Source of the DNA: Kineosporia babensis
Lineage (GTDB): Bacteria > Actinomycetota > Actinomycetes > Actinomycetales > Kineosporiaceae
Direction of reading: 5' to 3'
Length of the DNA: 64,000 nt
NCBI RefSeq assembly: GCF_021129305.1
Contig: NZ_JAJOMB010000010.1
Span: 62,001 to 126,000, forward strand
Under the pieces are notes generated by a model. The model saw only the letters and a list, made by a program, of their open reading frames with translations. It had not been told where the DNA came from and searched no databases. Position 1 is the first letter of the stretch, and every line of letters begins with the position of its first letter. Below are positions 49,013-57,271 of this stretch, piece after piece. Both the position numbers and the translations under genes were made by a program.

Positions 49013-49291
49013 GTGGGCTTCACCGCGGGCAGCGCATCAAGTATGAACACTCTCGTCGCATCGGGGGGTAGCGACGGGCAGCAAGGCATTCTCGTACTGG
49101 TCTTCATCGTGCTCTTCGCCGTCGCACTCACCGTCATGAACCTGGTCAACCGTTTCCGGCAGCCGTTCGTCGTGGTCCTGCAGAACCCGTTCAAGCTCCT
49201 GGTGAAGACGGTGATGCTGGGGGTCACCACCACGGTGGTCACCGTCGCCGTCATCTCGATCATCATCGCCACCGCCGGCTCGCCGAGCTGA
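49013..49291 (+). CDS. Small two-helix membrane protein
   Basis: 92 residues from the GTG at 49013, chosen for GGAGGGG six bases upstream. Two predicted membrane helices (about 24-44, LVLVFIVLFAVALTVMNLV; about 62-88, LVKTVMLGVTTTVVTVAVIS) joined by a short basic loop (NRFRQPF). No family recognised. Its strong ribosome site and G/C third positions support a real gene. It is divergent from the XRE regulator across the palindrome-rich gap and could be a target of it, which is inference. Confidence 0.65.
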   Translation: MGFTAGSASSMNTLVASGGSDGQQGILVLVFIVLFAVALTVMNLVNRFRQPFVVVLQNPFKLLVKTVMLGVTTTVVTVAVISIIIATAGSPS

Positions 49292-49480
49292 ACCGCTCGC
49301 CCGGCCGCACCACCTGCACCACCCGCCGTCCTGGGCGAAACCCGCCCGACGACAACAGCTTCCGGATCGGACAGGGTCTGTCCCCCGTCGGGCCTCACCG
49401 AGCCGGAGCCGCGCTCAGATCAGGCGCGGCGTCTGGTCACCGTCCTGCTTGAGGGTGCGGGACGGTGACCGGGCTCATCA

Positions 49481-49517
49481 AGGGCGTGGCTCCGGGTCGC
49501 CGCCGGAGCCACGCCCT
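49481..49517. terminator. Terminator downstream of add
   Basis: 15-bp perfect stem (49481-49495 with 49503-49517), 7-nt loop, 20 nt past the add stop; can also serve the small membrane protein gene from the other side. Confidence 0.8.
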
Positions 49518-49537
49518 CATCCCGTTCTCCGCCGTTC

Positions 49538-50578
49538 TCAGACGTTCTCGGTGGCGCCGGCCCAGGCCTCGACCTCGGCCAGCAGCGACTTCTTCACGTC
49601 GTCAGGGGCCCGGGATGCCTCGATCGAGGAGGCGGCCAGGTGCCGCAACCCGGCATCGGAAAGGCCGTGCACGTCGCGGGCGGCCTGGTACTGCGCGGCC
49701 AGCCGGGGCCCGAACAGCAGCGGGTCGTCGGCGCCGAGGGCCAGCCGGGCTCCGGCCTCGATCAGGGCGGGCAGCGGCACGTCGGCCAGGGTCGGGTACA
49801 CCCCCAGGGCCACGTTCGAGGCCGGGCACACCTCCAGAGCCACCCCGGCCTGGATCACCCGGTCGAGCACCTCGGGGTTCTCGGCCGAGCGCACCCCGTG
49901 CCCGAGCCGGTCGGGCTGCAGCGTGTCCAGAGTCAGCTGCACATGCTCCGGCCCGCGCAGTTCACCGCTGTGCGGCACGCTGGCCAGCCCGGCGTTGCGG
50001 GCGATCCGGAAGGCCTGGGCGAACTCCTCGGTGTCGCCCCGGCGTTCGTCGTTGCTCAGCCCGAAGCCGACCACCGTGCCCGGCCCCTCACCGGCGTAGC
50101 GGGCGGCCAGCCGGGCCAGGGTGCGGGCGTCCAGCGGATGCCGCATCCGGCTGGCCGCGACCACGATCGCCACCTGGCAGCCGGTGGTCTCGGTGGCCTC
50201 CCGGGCGGCGTCGAGCACGATCTCCAGGGCCGGGGTCAGGCCGCCCACGTGCGGGGCGTACGAGGTGGGGTCGACCTGCATCTCCAGCCAGCGCGAGCCC
50301 TCGGCGGCATCGTCCTGCGCCGCCTCGATCACCAGCCGGCGCATGTCGTCCGCGTCCCGCACACAGGCCCGGGCCGCGTCGTACAGGCGCTGGAAACGGA
50401 ACCAGCCCCGCTCGTCCGGGGTCAGCCGGAGCAGATGGTGCTCGCGCAGGGTCTCCGGCAGCCGGATCCGGTGTTTGGCCGCCATCTCCTGCAGGGTCGC
50501 CGGCCGCATCGAGCCGGTGAAGTGCAGGTGCAGGTGGGCCTTGGGCAGGGTGCTGACCGGCGGGAGGACTGGCTGCAT
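49538..50578 (-). CDS. add: Adenosine deaminase
   Basis: 346 residues. It hydrolyses adenosine to inosine in purine salvage with a bound zinc ion. Zinc ligands in HLHLHFTGSM (14-23); VPHSGEL and GHGVRSAEN carry further active-site residues; LGADDPLLFG near the C-terminus holds the metal-binding Asp pair. Length is usual. It starts 25 nt from the murB stop and is probably co-transcribed with it. Some family members act on adenine or other aminated purines, so substrate is by similarity. Confidence 0.92.
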   Translation of the reverse strand: MQPVLPPVSTLPKAHLHLHFTGSMRPATLQEMAAKHRIRLPETLREHHLLRLTPDERGWFRFQRLYDAARACVRDADDMRRLVIEAAQDDAAEGSRWLEMQVDPTSYAPHVGGLTPALEIVLDAAREATETTGCQVAIVVAASRMRHPLDARTLARLAARYAGEGPGTVVGFGLSNDERRGDTEEFAQAFRIARNAGLASVPHSGELRGPEHVQLTLDTLQPDRLGHGVRSAENPEVLDRVIQAGVALEVCPASNVALGVYPTLADVPLPALIEAGARLALGADDPLLFGPRLAAQYQAARDVHGLSDAGLRHLAASSIEASRAPDDVKKSLLAEVEAWAGATENV

Positions 50579-50602
50579 GACGAGAGTTTGCCAGGTTCAG
50601 CT

Positions 50603-51643
50603 CTAGAGCTGGCACCCGATCAGCTCGGGCTCGGGCACCAGCCGCACGCCGTAGATCTTCTCCACCCCGTCGCGCACCTGCCGGGCCACGTCCAGCACGT
50701 CGGCCGCCGAGGCCGGCCCGCGGTTGGTCAGGGCCAGCGTGTGCTTGGTGGAAAGACTGGCCGGACCGGGCAGGCCGAAGCCCTTCGGGAAGCCGGCGTG
50801 GTCGATCAGCCAGGCGGCGGACGTCTTCACCAGACCGTCGGCGCTCGGGTAACGAGGTGCCTCCGGGGGCAGTGCGGCGGCCTGATCGGCGGGCAGCACG
50901 GGGTTGGTGAAGAACGAGCCGGCACTCCAGGTGTCGTGATCGGCCGGATCGAGCACCATGCCCTTTCCGGACCGCAGTTTGAGGACGTTCGAGCGCACCT
51001 GGGCGAGCGGCACCCGTTCTCCGGTCTCGACTCCCAGAGTGCGGGCCAGTTCGGCGTAGCGCACCGGCTCGCTCAGATCGGCGACCACGAACTGGAAGGT
51101 GACCTGCAGCACCACGTAGCGCGGGCCCCCGGCGAAGCGCTCGCGCTTGAACCGCGAGTCGCGGTAGCCGAAGCGGCAGTCGGCCGCGGCCAGGGTGCGG
51201 ATCTTCTGCTCGGCGCGGTCCCAGGTGCGCACGCTGGCGATGGTGCCGGAGACCTCCTGGCCGTACGCGCCCACGTTCTGCACCGGCGTCGCACCGGTGG
51301 AGCCGGGGATCCCGGACAGTGCCTCGACGCCGATCCAGCCTTCGCCGACCGCGTGCTCGACCACCGCGTCCCACGGCTCACCGGCCTCGACCGTGATCTC
51401 GGCCCCACCGCAGTAGTCGACCGAGTGCACGGTGATCCCCCGCGAGGCCACCTGCACGACCGTGCCGTCGAACCCGGCGTCGCCGATCACCAGGTTGGAA
51501 CCGCCGCCGACCAGCAGTACCGGTTCACCCGCCTGGTCGGCCGCGCGGACGGCGGCCACCAGTTCGTCGGCGGTGGAGGCGAGAACGTGCCGCCGGGCCG
51601 GACCGCCCACTCGCAGGGTTGTCAGTTCGCCCAGCCGCACCAT
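50603..51643 (-). CDS. murB: UDP-N-acetylenolpyruvoylglucosamine reductase
   Basis: 346 residues from the ATG at 51643, which has GGAGG nine bases upstream; the ATG at 51652 touches the same GGAGG and is unlikely. FAD/NADPH enzyme that reduces UDP-GlcNAc-enolpyruvate to UDP-MurNAc in peptidoglycan synthesis. FAD-binding LLVGGGSNLVIGD, substrate Tyr/Arg in FGYRDSRFK, catalytic Ser in SAGSFFTNP and the final Glu in VPEPELIG. The type I architecture is complete. The position next to hadAB is common in actinobacteria. Confidence 0.96.
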   Translation of the reverse strand: MVRLGELTTLRVGGPARRHVLASTADELVAAVRAADQAGEPVLLVGGGSNLVIGDAGFDGTVVQVASRGITVHSVDYCGGAEITVEAGEPWDAVVEHAVGEGWIGVEALSGIPGSTGATPVQNVGAYGQEVSGTIASVRTWDRAEQKIRTLAAADCRFGYRDSRFKRERFAGGPRYVVLQVTFQFVVADLSEPVRYAELARTLGVETGERVPLAQVRSNVLKLRSGKGMVLDPADHDTWSAGSFFTNPVLPADQAAALPPEAPRYPSADGLVKTSAAWLIDHAGFPKGFGLPGPASLSTKHTLALTNRGPASAADVLDVARQVRDGVEKIYGVRLVPEPELIGCQL

Positions 51644-51728
51644 TTCCGCCATCCTCCGCTCAACCACTCCACCTACCGCAGCTTCACCAGCGGCTGTGCT
51701 CGTCCGGCCGGGTGAAGCAGATCCAGAT

Positions 51729-52154
51729 CTAGGGCAGGCGGACCACAGCGATCGCCTTGCCCAGCACCTTCTGCTCACCGCTGAGCGCGGTCAGGGTGAC
51801 CGTGGCGGTACGGGCCTCTTGATCGGTCTTGGTGACCTTGCCGCCGAAGGTGAGTGTGGCGCCGGTCTCGTCGTCCGGCACCGGCACCGGGTTGGTGAAC
51901 CGCACGCCGTACTCCAGCACCGCGCCCGCGTCGCCCACCCATTCACTGACGTACCGGCCGCCGAGAGCCATCGTGTACATCCCGTGCGCGATCACCCCGG
52001 GCAGGCCGACCGAGGTGGCGACCCGCTCGTTCCAGTGGATGACGTTGAAGTCGCCGCTGGCCCCGGCGTAGCGGATCAGGTCGGCCCGGGTGACGGTGAT
52101 GTCGGTGGTGGGCAGTTCGTCGCCCACCGAGACCTGGTCGAACTGCGCGCTCAC
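51729..52154 (-). CDS. MaoC-like (R)-hydratase subunit, HadB-like
   Basis: 141 residues, a hot-dog fold with the MaoC catalytic motif (YAGASGDFNVIHWNE: Asp and His). The GTG start overlaps the upstream subunit's stop (GTGA). In mycobacteria the equivalent HadB pairs with HadA as the beta-hydroxyacyl-ACP dehydratase of FAS-II mycolic acid synthesis; here the acyl substrate is not known. Confidence 0.85.
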   Translation of the reverse strand: MSAQFDQVSVGDELPTTDITVTRADLIRYAGASGDFNVIHWNERVATSVGLPGVIAHGMYTMALGGRYVSEWVGDAGAVLEYGVRFTNPVPVPDDETGATLTFGGKVTKTDQEARTATVTLTALSGEQKVLGKAIAVVRLP

Positions 52155-52603
52155 GCCTGCTCCTCCGCCCGGATGATCACCATCGAGATCGCGGTGGCGA
52201 CGGGTTCGCCGGCCGCGTCGGTGATCTCGACCCGGGTGACGACCCGGCCGTTGCCGGCCATCAGCCGGGCGTCGTCGACGTGGGCCACCGAGGTCAGGCG
52301 GTCACCGGCGACGATCGGACGGTGGTGGGTGAACTTCTGCTCACCGTGGACCAGGCGGGAGTAGTCGATCCCGGCCTCCGGGTCCTGCATGACCTGGCCC
52401 TCGCAGCGCTGGGCGATCACGATCGCGAAGGTGGGCGGCGCGACGACGTCCGGGTGGCCCAGGGCGCGGGCGGCCTCGGGATCGGTGTGTACCGGATCGG
52501 ACGAGCCGATCGCCACGGCGAACTCGCGGATCTTCTCCCGGCCGACCTCGTAGACCGGTGCGCCGGTGTAGGTTTTCCCGGCGATCTGTGGGTTGACCCC
52601 CAC
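52151..52603 (-). CDS. FAS1-type dehydratase subunit, HadA-like
   Basis: 150 residues from the GTG at 52603 with AAGGAGG upstream. N-terminal MaoC dehydratase (hot-dog) domain: YEVGREKIREFAVAIGSSDP, VVAPPTFAIVIAQRC, and HHRPIVAGDRL. It lacks the full catalytic D-x4-H set, as HadA does, and should form a heterodimer with the next gene. Directly downstream of rpmG, the mycobacterial hadA position; no hadC follows. Confidence 0.85.
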   Translation of the reverse strand: MGVNPQIAGKTYTGAPVYEVGREKIREFAVAIGSSDPVHTDPEAARALGHPDVVAPPTFAIVIAQRCEGQVMQDPEAGIDYSRLVHGEQKFTHHRPIVAGDRLTSVAHVDDARLMAGNGRVVTRVEITDAAGEPVATAISMVIIRAEEQA

Positions 52604-52693
52604 GGGCCCCTCCTTGGCTACGCCCGGGCCGAGCCTGGGCAAACACGACGAAGGGCCGCCCCGCGAACGGGACGGCCTTCCGGCGACGACGAC

Positions 52694-52864
52694 TTAGCGG
52701 GTCTCGCGGTGCGCGGTGTGGTTGCCGCAGCGCGGGCAGAACTTCTTCAGTTCCATCCGGTCCGGGTCGTTACGCCGGTTCTTCTTGGTGATGTAGTTAC
52801 GCTCTTTGCACTCGACGCACGCCATGGTGATCTTCGGACGAACGTCAGCAGCCTTGCTAGCCAC
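52694..52864 (-). CDS. rpmG: 50S ribosomal protein L33, zinc-binding
   Basis: 56 residues from the GTG at 52864 ([20 protein letters not shown]). Zinc ribbon from CVEC and CPRC, so the C+ form. Lies between tRNA-Met and hadA. Confidence 0.95.
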   Translation of the reverse strand: MASKAADVRPKITMACVECKERNYITKKNRRNDPDRMELKKFCPRCGNHTAHRETR

Positions 52865-52933
52865 GGCTTGGCCTCTTTCGATGGGGTCGCTGTCGATGAG
52901 GATCGAACTGCGGCGGAGTGGATAACTACACAG

Positions 52934-53006
52934 TAGCGAGGACGGGACTTGAACCCGTGACACAACGATTATGAGTCGTTTGCTCTACCAACTGAGCTAC
53001 CCCGCC
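52934..53006 (-). tRNA. tRNA-Met (anticodon CAT)
   Basis: 73-nt cloverleaf, acceptor GGCGGGG with CCTCGCT, discriminator A, anticodon loop CTCATAA, T-arm GGGTTCAAGTCCC. Elongator type; the 5' base pairs with the 3' strand (G-U), unlike initiator tRNA. Confidence 0.93.
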
Positions 53007-53039
53007 AAGAGCGGTCTCGCTCTGGACAAGACCAACCAG

Positions 53040-53112
53040 AGCCCCGATAGGGAATCGAACCCTAGACCTTCTCCTTACCATGGAGACGCTCTGCCGACTG
53101 AGCTATCGGGGC
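53040..53112 (-). tRNA. tRNA-Thr (anticodon GGT)
   Basis: 73-nt cloverleaf, acceptor GCCCCGA with TCGGGGC, discriminator T, anticodon loop ATGGTAA, T-arm GGGTTCGATTCCC. Confidence 0.95.
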
Positions 53113-53227
53113 CTGTCCTCCGGGCGGCTTGTTGCTGTCCCGGCGACATCGAGAACAGTACAGGATCAGGGGCCCAGGGATGAAATCCATTCCCCCGGGT
53201 CGCCCTCCGTGACGGCGTTCTGGCTGT

Positions 53228-54022
53228 TCAGGGCCGGTTTCGGACGACCTTCGGCGGCTCCTGCGGGTGGTCGAAGGCCAGCGTCCCCGGCTCGGCCAGG
53301 CCGCGCAGGATCATGCCCAGCAACTGCCGGTACGAGGTATCGGCCGCTTCCGGGTCGAGCAGGCCGCCCATCTCCAGCGCGACCGCCCCGTGCACGGCGC
53401 TCCACACCTGCCGGGCCAGCATCACCGGATCGCCCTCGGTGAAGATCCCGGCCGCGATCAGCGTGACGACGTGGTCCGCCAGGATCTGGAACGCGGCCTC
53501 GGCGCACTCGCCGAACTCGGCCGAGGGCTGCCAGTCCTGGCCGACGCGATCACCGAACATCAGCGCGTAGTGCGAGGGGTGCGAAAGGGCGAACTCGCGG
53601 TAGCGCGATCCGGACATCCACAGCCGCAGGACCGGATCCGTCTCCCCCTCGCGGGCCGAGATCGCCGCCGTCAGGCCCTGGAAACCGCGCACCAGCAGGG
53701 CCTCGATCAGCCCGTCCTTGCTGCCGAACCGGTTGTACACACCCATCGGGGCGACGCCGGCCTCCGAGGCCACGGCGCGCACCGTCACCGCCTGGGCGCC
53801 GTCGCGCATCAGCACCGCCTCAGCAGCGTCGGTCAGCGCCCCCTTCAGGTCGGCACTCGGCGTGCGAGAGGTCACCCGGGCCCGCTTACGGCCTTTCCGA
53901 GTGGGGTTTTCACCCGAAGGCAGGTCGTCCCCGACCGCCGCCGGAGCGCCCGGGGCAACCACCCCGTCCGTTGCTTCGCCCACTGGACCACCCACCGAAA
54001 CCGACGCCGGAACGTCTTCCAT
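53228..54022 (-). CDS. TetR/AcrR-family repressor
   Basis: 264 residues from the ATG at 54022 with GGAGG six bases upstream. Residues 1-60 are a Pro/Gly/Val-rich, probably disordered extension ending in a basic patch (TRKGRKRARVTSR). HTH at about 72-118 (AQAVTVRAVASEAGVAPMGV then YNRFGSKDGLIEALL). The C-terminal ligand domain is of the TetR_C WHG type (ARQVWSAVHGAVALEMGGLL). Divergent from the MFS gene with a 103-bp shared control region, so it most likely represses that exporter and itself. Confidence 0.9.
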   Translation of the reverse strand: MEDVPASVSVGGPVGEATDGVVAPGAPAAVGDDLPSGENPTRKGRKRARVTSRTPSADLKGALTDAAEAVLMRDGAQAVTVRAVASEAGVAPMGVYNRFGSKDGLIEALLVRGFQGLTAAISAREGETDPVLRLWMSGSRYREFALSHPSHYALMFGDRVGQDWQPSAEFGECAEAAFQILADHVVTLIAAGIFTEGDPVMLARQVWSAVHGAVALEMGGLLDPEAADTSYRQLLGMILRGLAEPGTLAFDHPQEPPKVVRNRP

Positions 54023-54073
54023 CCAAGCCCTCCTCTCCCACCCGGCGCCACCCGGGGTTGACGAACCCGTCCT

Positions 54074-54115
54074 TCTAATAGAACGTGGTGCCACAACTAT
54101 AGGACGTTGTTCTAA
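54074..54115. promoter_or_regulatory. Candidate TetR operator in the divergent region
   Basis: Contains the 5-1-5 palindrome TTCTA-A-TAGAA (54074-54084) and a matching TAGAAC...GTTCTA pair ending at 54115, plus TATAGG as a possible -10. AAGGAG follows for the MFS start. Confidence 0.5.
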
Positions 54116-54125
54116 GGAGAAGGTC

Positions 54126-55691
54126 ATGGGCGTCACCGAAAGTCCGGTCCGGGACCCGCGCCGCTGGTGGATGCTCGTCGTCCTGTGCCTGAGTGTGCTG
54201 CTGGTCACCGTCGACAACACGATCGTCAACGTCGCGCTGCCGACCCTGAGCAGCGAGCTGGACGCCTCAACCAGCGGGCTGCAGTGGATCGTGGACGCGT
54301 ACACCCTGGTCTTCGCCAGCCTTCTGCTCCTGGCCGGCCACCTCGGGGACCGGTTCGGGCGGCTGCGCACGCTGCAGGTGGGCCTGCTGCTGTTCGGCCT
54401 GACCTCGCTGCTCGCCGCACTCGCGGGCAGCACCGGCGAGCTGGTCGCCGGGCGGGCCGCGATGGGGGTGGCGGCCGCGCTGATCTACCCGGCCACCCTG
54501 GGGCTGCTCACCAACATCTTCACCGACGCCCGGGAGCGGGCCACCGCGATCGGGATCTGGGCCGGCGTCTCCGGTCTGGCCGTGGCGATCGGCCCGGTCA
54601 GCGGCGGGGTGCTGCTGGAGCACTTCGGCTGGAACAGCGTCTTCCTGATCAACCTGCCGATCGTGGTGCTCGCCCTGATCGCCGGCCGGCTCCTGCTCAG
54701 CGAGTCGAAGGACCCGCACGCCGGTGGCTTCGACCGGCTCGGCGCATTCGGCTCGGTGGCGTTCGTCGCCACCCTGGTCGGGACCCTGATCGAGGCCCCC
54801 AACCACGGCTGGACCTCCGGCTTCACGCTCACCGGGTTCGCCGCCGCTGCGGTCTTGCTGATCGCGTTCGTGGGCTGGGAGGCCCGTCACCCGCACCCGC
54901 TGCTGGACGTGAGGCTCTTCACCAACCCGCGGTTCAGCGCGGCCAGCGGGGCGATCACCGCCGCCTTCTTCGCGCTCTTCGGCTTCATCTTCCTGATCAC
55001 CCAGTACTTCCAGGCCGTCGAGGGCTGGGGGCCGCTCCGCGCCGGTCTCGCCACCCTGCCGTTCGCCCTGGTCACCGGGGTTCTCTCGCCGGTCGCGATC
55101 CTGCTGATGAAGCGCCTGGGCACCACCGTCGTGGTCACCGCGGGGATGGCCCTGATGTCGGCCGGCTTCTACCTGGCCTCCACCGCCACGCTGAACTCCA
55201 GCTACTGGGGCACGATCATCAGCTCGATGGTGCTGATGGCGGCCGGCCTGGCGCTGAGCACCGGCCCGGCCACCGACGCGATCATCGGGGCGCTGCCCAA
55301 GGAGAAGGCCGGGGTGGGCTCGGCGGTCAACGACACCACCCGCGAGGTCGGCGGCACGCTGGGCGTGGCCGTGCTGGGCTCGGTGCTGAGCTCCTTCTAC
55401 GCCAGCAGCGTGCAGGACTCGCTGTCCGGCCTGGGGATCGGCGGCGAGAGCGCGGCGATCGCCAAGGAGTCGGTGATGGCCGGCGTCGCGATGGCCGGTC
55501 AGCTGCCCGCAGAACTGGCCGGACCGGCCGCGGACGCGGTGAAGCAGGGCTTCCTGGACGGTCTGCAGGCCGGCTCCCTGATCGCCGCCGCGACCGCCGC
55601 GGTGGGTGCGGTGGCCGTGGCCTTCCTGCTCCCGGCCCGGCACCGCGAGGAGACGCCGGCCGAGAAGGACCAGCAGCTCACCTCGGCCTGA
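54126..55691 (+). CDS. MFS drug efflux transporter, DHA2 (14-helix) family
   Basis: 521 residues with 14 predicted membrane helices, start ATG at 54126 with AAGGAG upstream. Motif D1 in TVDNTIVNVALPTL, motif A GHLGDRFGRLRTLQ in loop 2-3, motif C region GISGLAVAIGPVSGG-like in helix 5. Proton-coupled drug export (QacA/EmrB/LfrA-like) is expected from the family; the substrate is unknown. Probably induced when the divergent TetR releases its operator. Confidence 0.92.
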   Translation: MGVTESPVRDPRRWWMLVVLCLSVLLVTVDNTIVNVALPTLSSELDASTSGLQWIVDAYTLVFASLLLLAGHLGDRFGRLRTLQVGLLLFGLTSLLAALAGSTGELVAGRAAMGVAAALIYPATLGLLTNIFTDARERATAIGIWAGVSGLAVAIGPVSGGVLLEHFGWNSVFLINLPIVVLALIAGRLLLSESKDPHAGGFDRLGAFGSVAFVATLVGTLIEAPNHGWTSGFTLTGFAAAAVLLIAFVGWEARHPHPLLDVRLFTNPRFSAASGAITAAFFALFGFIFLITQYFQAVEGWGPLRAGLATLPFALVTGVLSPVAILLMKRLGTTVVVTAGMALMSAGFYLASTATLNSSYWGTIISSMVLMAAGLALSTGPATDAIIGALPKEKAGVGSAVNDTTREVGGTLGVAVLGSVLSSFYASSVQDSLSGLGIGGESAAIAKESVMAGVAMAGQLPAELAGPAADAVKQGFLDGLQAGSLIAAATAAVGAVAVAFLLPARHREETPAEKDQQLTSA

Positions 55692-55739
55692 ACACCTGAG
55701 GGGTCCCCCGGCCAGTGGCCGGGGGACCCCTCAGGTGTT
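55691..55739. terminator. Bidirectional terminator between MFS gene and yajQ-like gene
   Basis: A 23-bp perfect stem (55691-55713 with 55717-55739) with a 3-nt loop; begins on the last base of the MFS stop codon and ends 12 nt before the stop of the convergent gene. Confidence 0.92.
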
Positions 55740-55750
55740 GGTGCTCAGGC

Positions 55751-56245
55751 TCAGCGGTAGTTCACGAACTGCAGCGCGACATCCAGATCGGCCGACTTCA
55801 GCAGCGCGATGACTTCCTGCAGGTCGTCCCGGTTCTTGCTGGAGACCCGCATCTCCTCGCCGGTGATCTGGGTCTTCACACCCTTCGGGCCCTCGTCCCG
55901 GATGATCTTGCCGATCTTCTTGGCGATCTCCTGGGACAGGCCCTCCTTGATGTCGGACTCCATCCGGTACTCCTTGCCGGAGGCCTTCGGCTCGGAGGAG
56001 TCCAGCACCTTCAGCGAGACGCCCCGCTTGATCAGCTTGCTCTGGAACACGTCCAGAACCGCCGTCACCCGCTCCTCGCTGTTGGCCTTGATCACCACGG
56101 TCTTTTCACCGCTCCACTCGATCGAGGCGCCGGTGCCCTTGAAGTCGTAACGCTGGGCGAGCTCCTTCTCCGCCTGGTTGAGCGCGTTGTCGACCTCCTG
56201 CCGGTCGACCTTGCTGACCACATCGAACGACGAATCGCTGGCCAC
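55751..56245 (-). CDS. YajQ-family nucleotide-binding protein
   Basis: 164 residues from the GTG at 56245 ([20 protein letters not shown]), with GGAG eight bases upstream; longer frames run into tRNA-Tyr. Two ferredoxin-like domains; signatures [15 protein letters not shown] and [20 protein letters not shown]. Members bind nucleotides such as cyclic-di-GMP or tRNA in other bacteria; the function in actinobacteria is not settled. Confidence 0.94.
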   Translation of the reverse strand: MASDSSFDVVSKVDRQEVDNALNQAEKELAQRYDFKGTGASIEWSGEKTVVIKANSEERVTAVLDVFQSKLIKRGVSLKVLDSSEPKASGKEYRMESDIKEGLSQEIAKKIGKIIRDEGPKGVKTQITGEEMRVSSKNRDDLQEVIALLKSADLDVALQFVNYR

Positions 56246-56397
56246 GAAAGAAGCTCCTTCTTGCTGGTGAGAGGCTGGTCGTTCCCGGCGCCGGGGCCCT
56301 CGGTGGGGCCCGGGCGGGCAGCGGGTGCGCGAAGCACCCGTCATCCTTGCTATTCTTCCATTCGCCGAACGGGCCAAGGCCCGGGCGGTTGCACGAT

Positions 56398-56479
56398 GGC
56401 TGGTTGCCCGAGTGGCCAAAGGGATCTGACTGTAAATCAGACGGCTCAGCCTACGCAGGTTCGAACCCTGCACCAGCCA
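56398..56479 (+). tRNA. tRNA-Tyr (anticodon GTA)
   Basis: 82-nt class II tRNA with a variable arm; acceptor GGCTGGT with ACCAGCC, discriminator A, anticodon loop CTGTAAA, T-arm CAGGTTCGAACCCTG. A TATTCT box at 56351-56356 may be its -10. Confidence 0.95.
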
Positions 56480-56488
56480 CAGTGGCGA

Positions 56489-56526
56489 AACGGCCGCTGA
56501 CCTGCACGATCAGGTCAGCGGCCGTT
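56489..56526 (+). terminator. Terminator after tRNA-Tyr
   Basis: 16-bp perfect stem (56489-56504 with 56511-56526), loop of 6 nt, followed by CTGCTTTG. Confidence 0.88.
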
Positions 56527-56720
56527 CTGCTTTGCCGAGCGGGACACCATCGGCCGAACGAACTCCCACCCCCAAGGCGTCCGAAGTTTTTCCAAGATCA
56601 CCGCCGAGCAGTCCGCCCAGCCCACATGACTTGGGTCACAGTTGCCGCCCGACGCCAAAACGCGCGGAGCGCCTCCCGGATGCCGACCCGCACCCAAGAA
56701 GCGCTCCGCGCGTAACCCAG

Positions 56721-57134
56721 CTAGCTACGTCCCCAATCAGGGTCTTCGAGCAGGGCCTGAACCTCGGCCGGGGAGAGCGTGTCCGCCTCGAAGCCGCGCT
56801 CGGACAGCCATTCCTGCAGCAGCGTGCGCGCGGTGGGCGGATCGCAGCCCAGCCGGGCCATGATCACGCCGGTGGCCAGGTCCCGCATCTGCTCGGCCTG
56901 GACCCGGGCCACCGCGTCCCGGGCCTGCCCGGCCTGGTCGGTGAGGTCCCGTTCCAGGGTCAGGCAGATGGTCAGCGGGTCCACGTAGCGCCGGAGCCGG
57001 TCGGACTCCGCCCCCTCGGTGATCTCGCCGAGCAACAGCCCGACCATCGAGTTCAGCAACTCACGCAGGGGGGTGGAACTCTGCAGGCTCGGCTGAGTGG
57101 CATCGGGCCGCGGTGGACGGCCTGTGGTCGTCAT
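56721..57134 (-). CDS. ANTAR-like domain protein
   Basis: 137 residues from the ATG at 57134, preferred over one six codons upstream because AGGAAG is better placed. The C-terminal half (about 80-125) follows the ANTAR three-helix pattern: QMRDLATGVIMARLGCDPPT, then ARTLLQEWLSERGF. ANTAR domains bind paired RNA hairpins to block terminators. The N-terminal half (LRELLNSMVGLLLGEI) is helical and lacks a receiver or GAF. Downstream of a membrane-anchored glycosidase gene in the same direction; no RNA target was identified. Confidence 0.65.
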   Translation of the reverse strand: MTTTGRPPRPDATQPSLQSSTPLRELLNSMVGLLLGEITEGAESDRLRRYVDPLTICLTLERDLTDQAGQARDAVARVQAEQMRDLATGVIMARLGCDPPTARTLLQEWLSERGFEADTLSPAEVQALLEDPDWGRS

Positions 57135-57271
57135 GCAGTCGTACTTCCTCATCCATCACGGAGTGGGACGGAAAGCTGGGTCCCACCAGGAAATGGATCT
57201 TTACGACTGCTTCACAAAGGTCCGGAAGGATCTTAGCCCGATCGGGGCACTGCTTGGTGCATGCTCACCGG

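Noticed and set aside
53718-54125. Longer N-terminus for the MFS transporter
   Set aside because: The upstream in-frame extension overlaps the TetR gene on the other strand; the ATG at 54126 has a ribosome site and begins the family-typical sequence.
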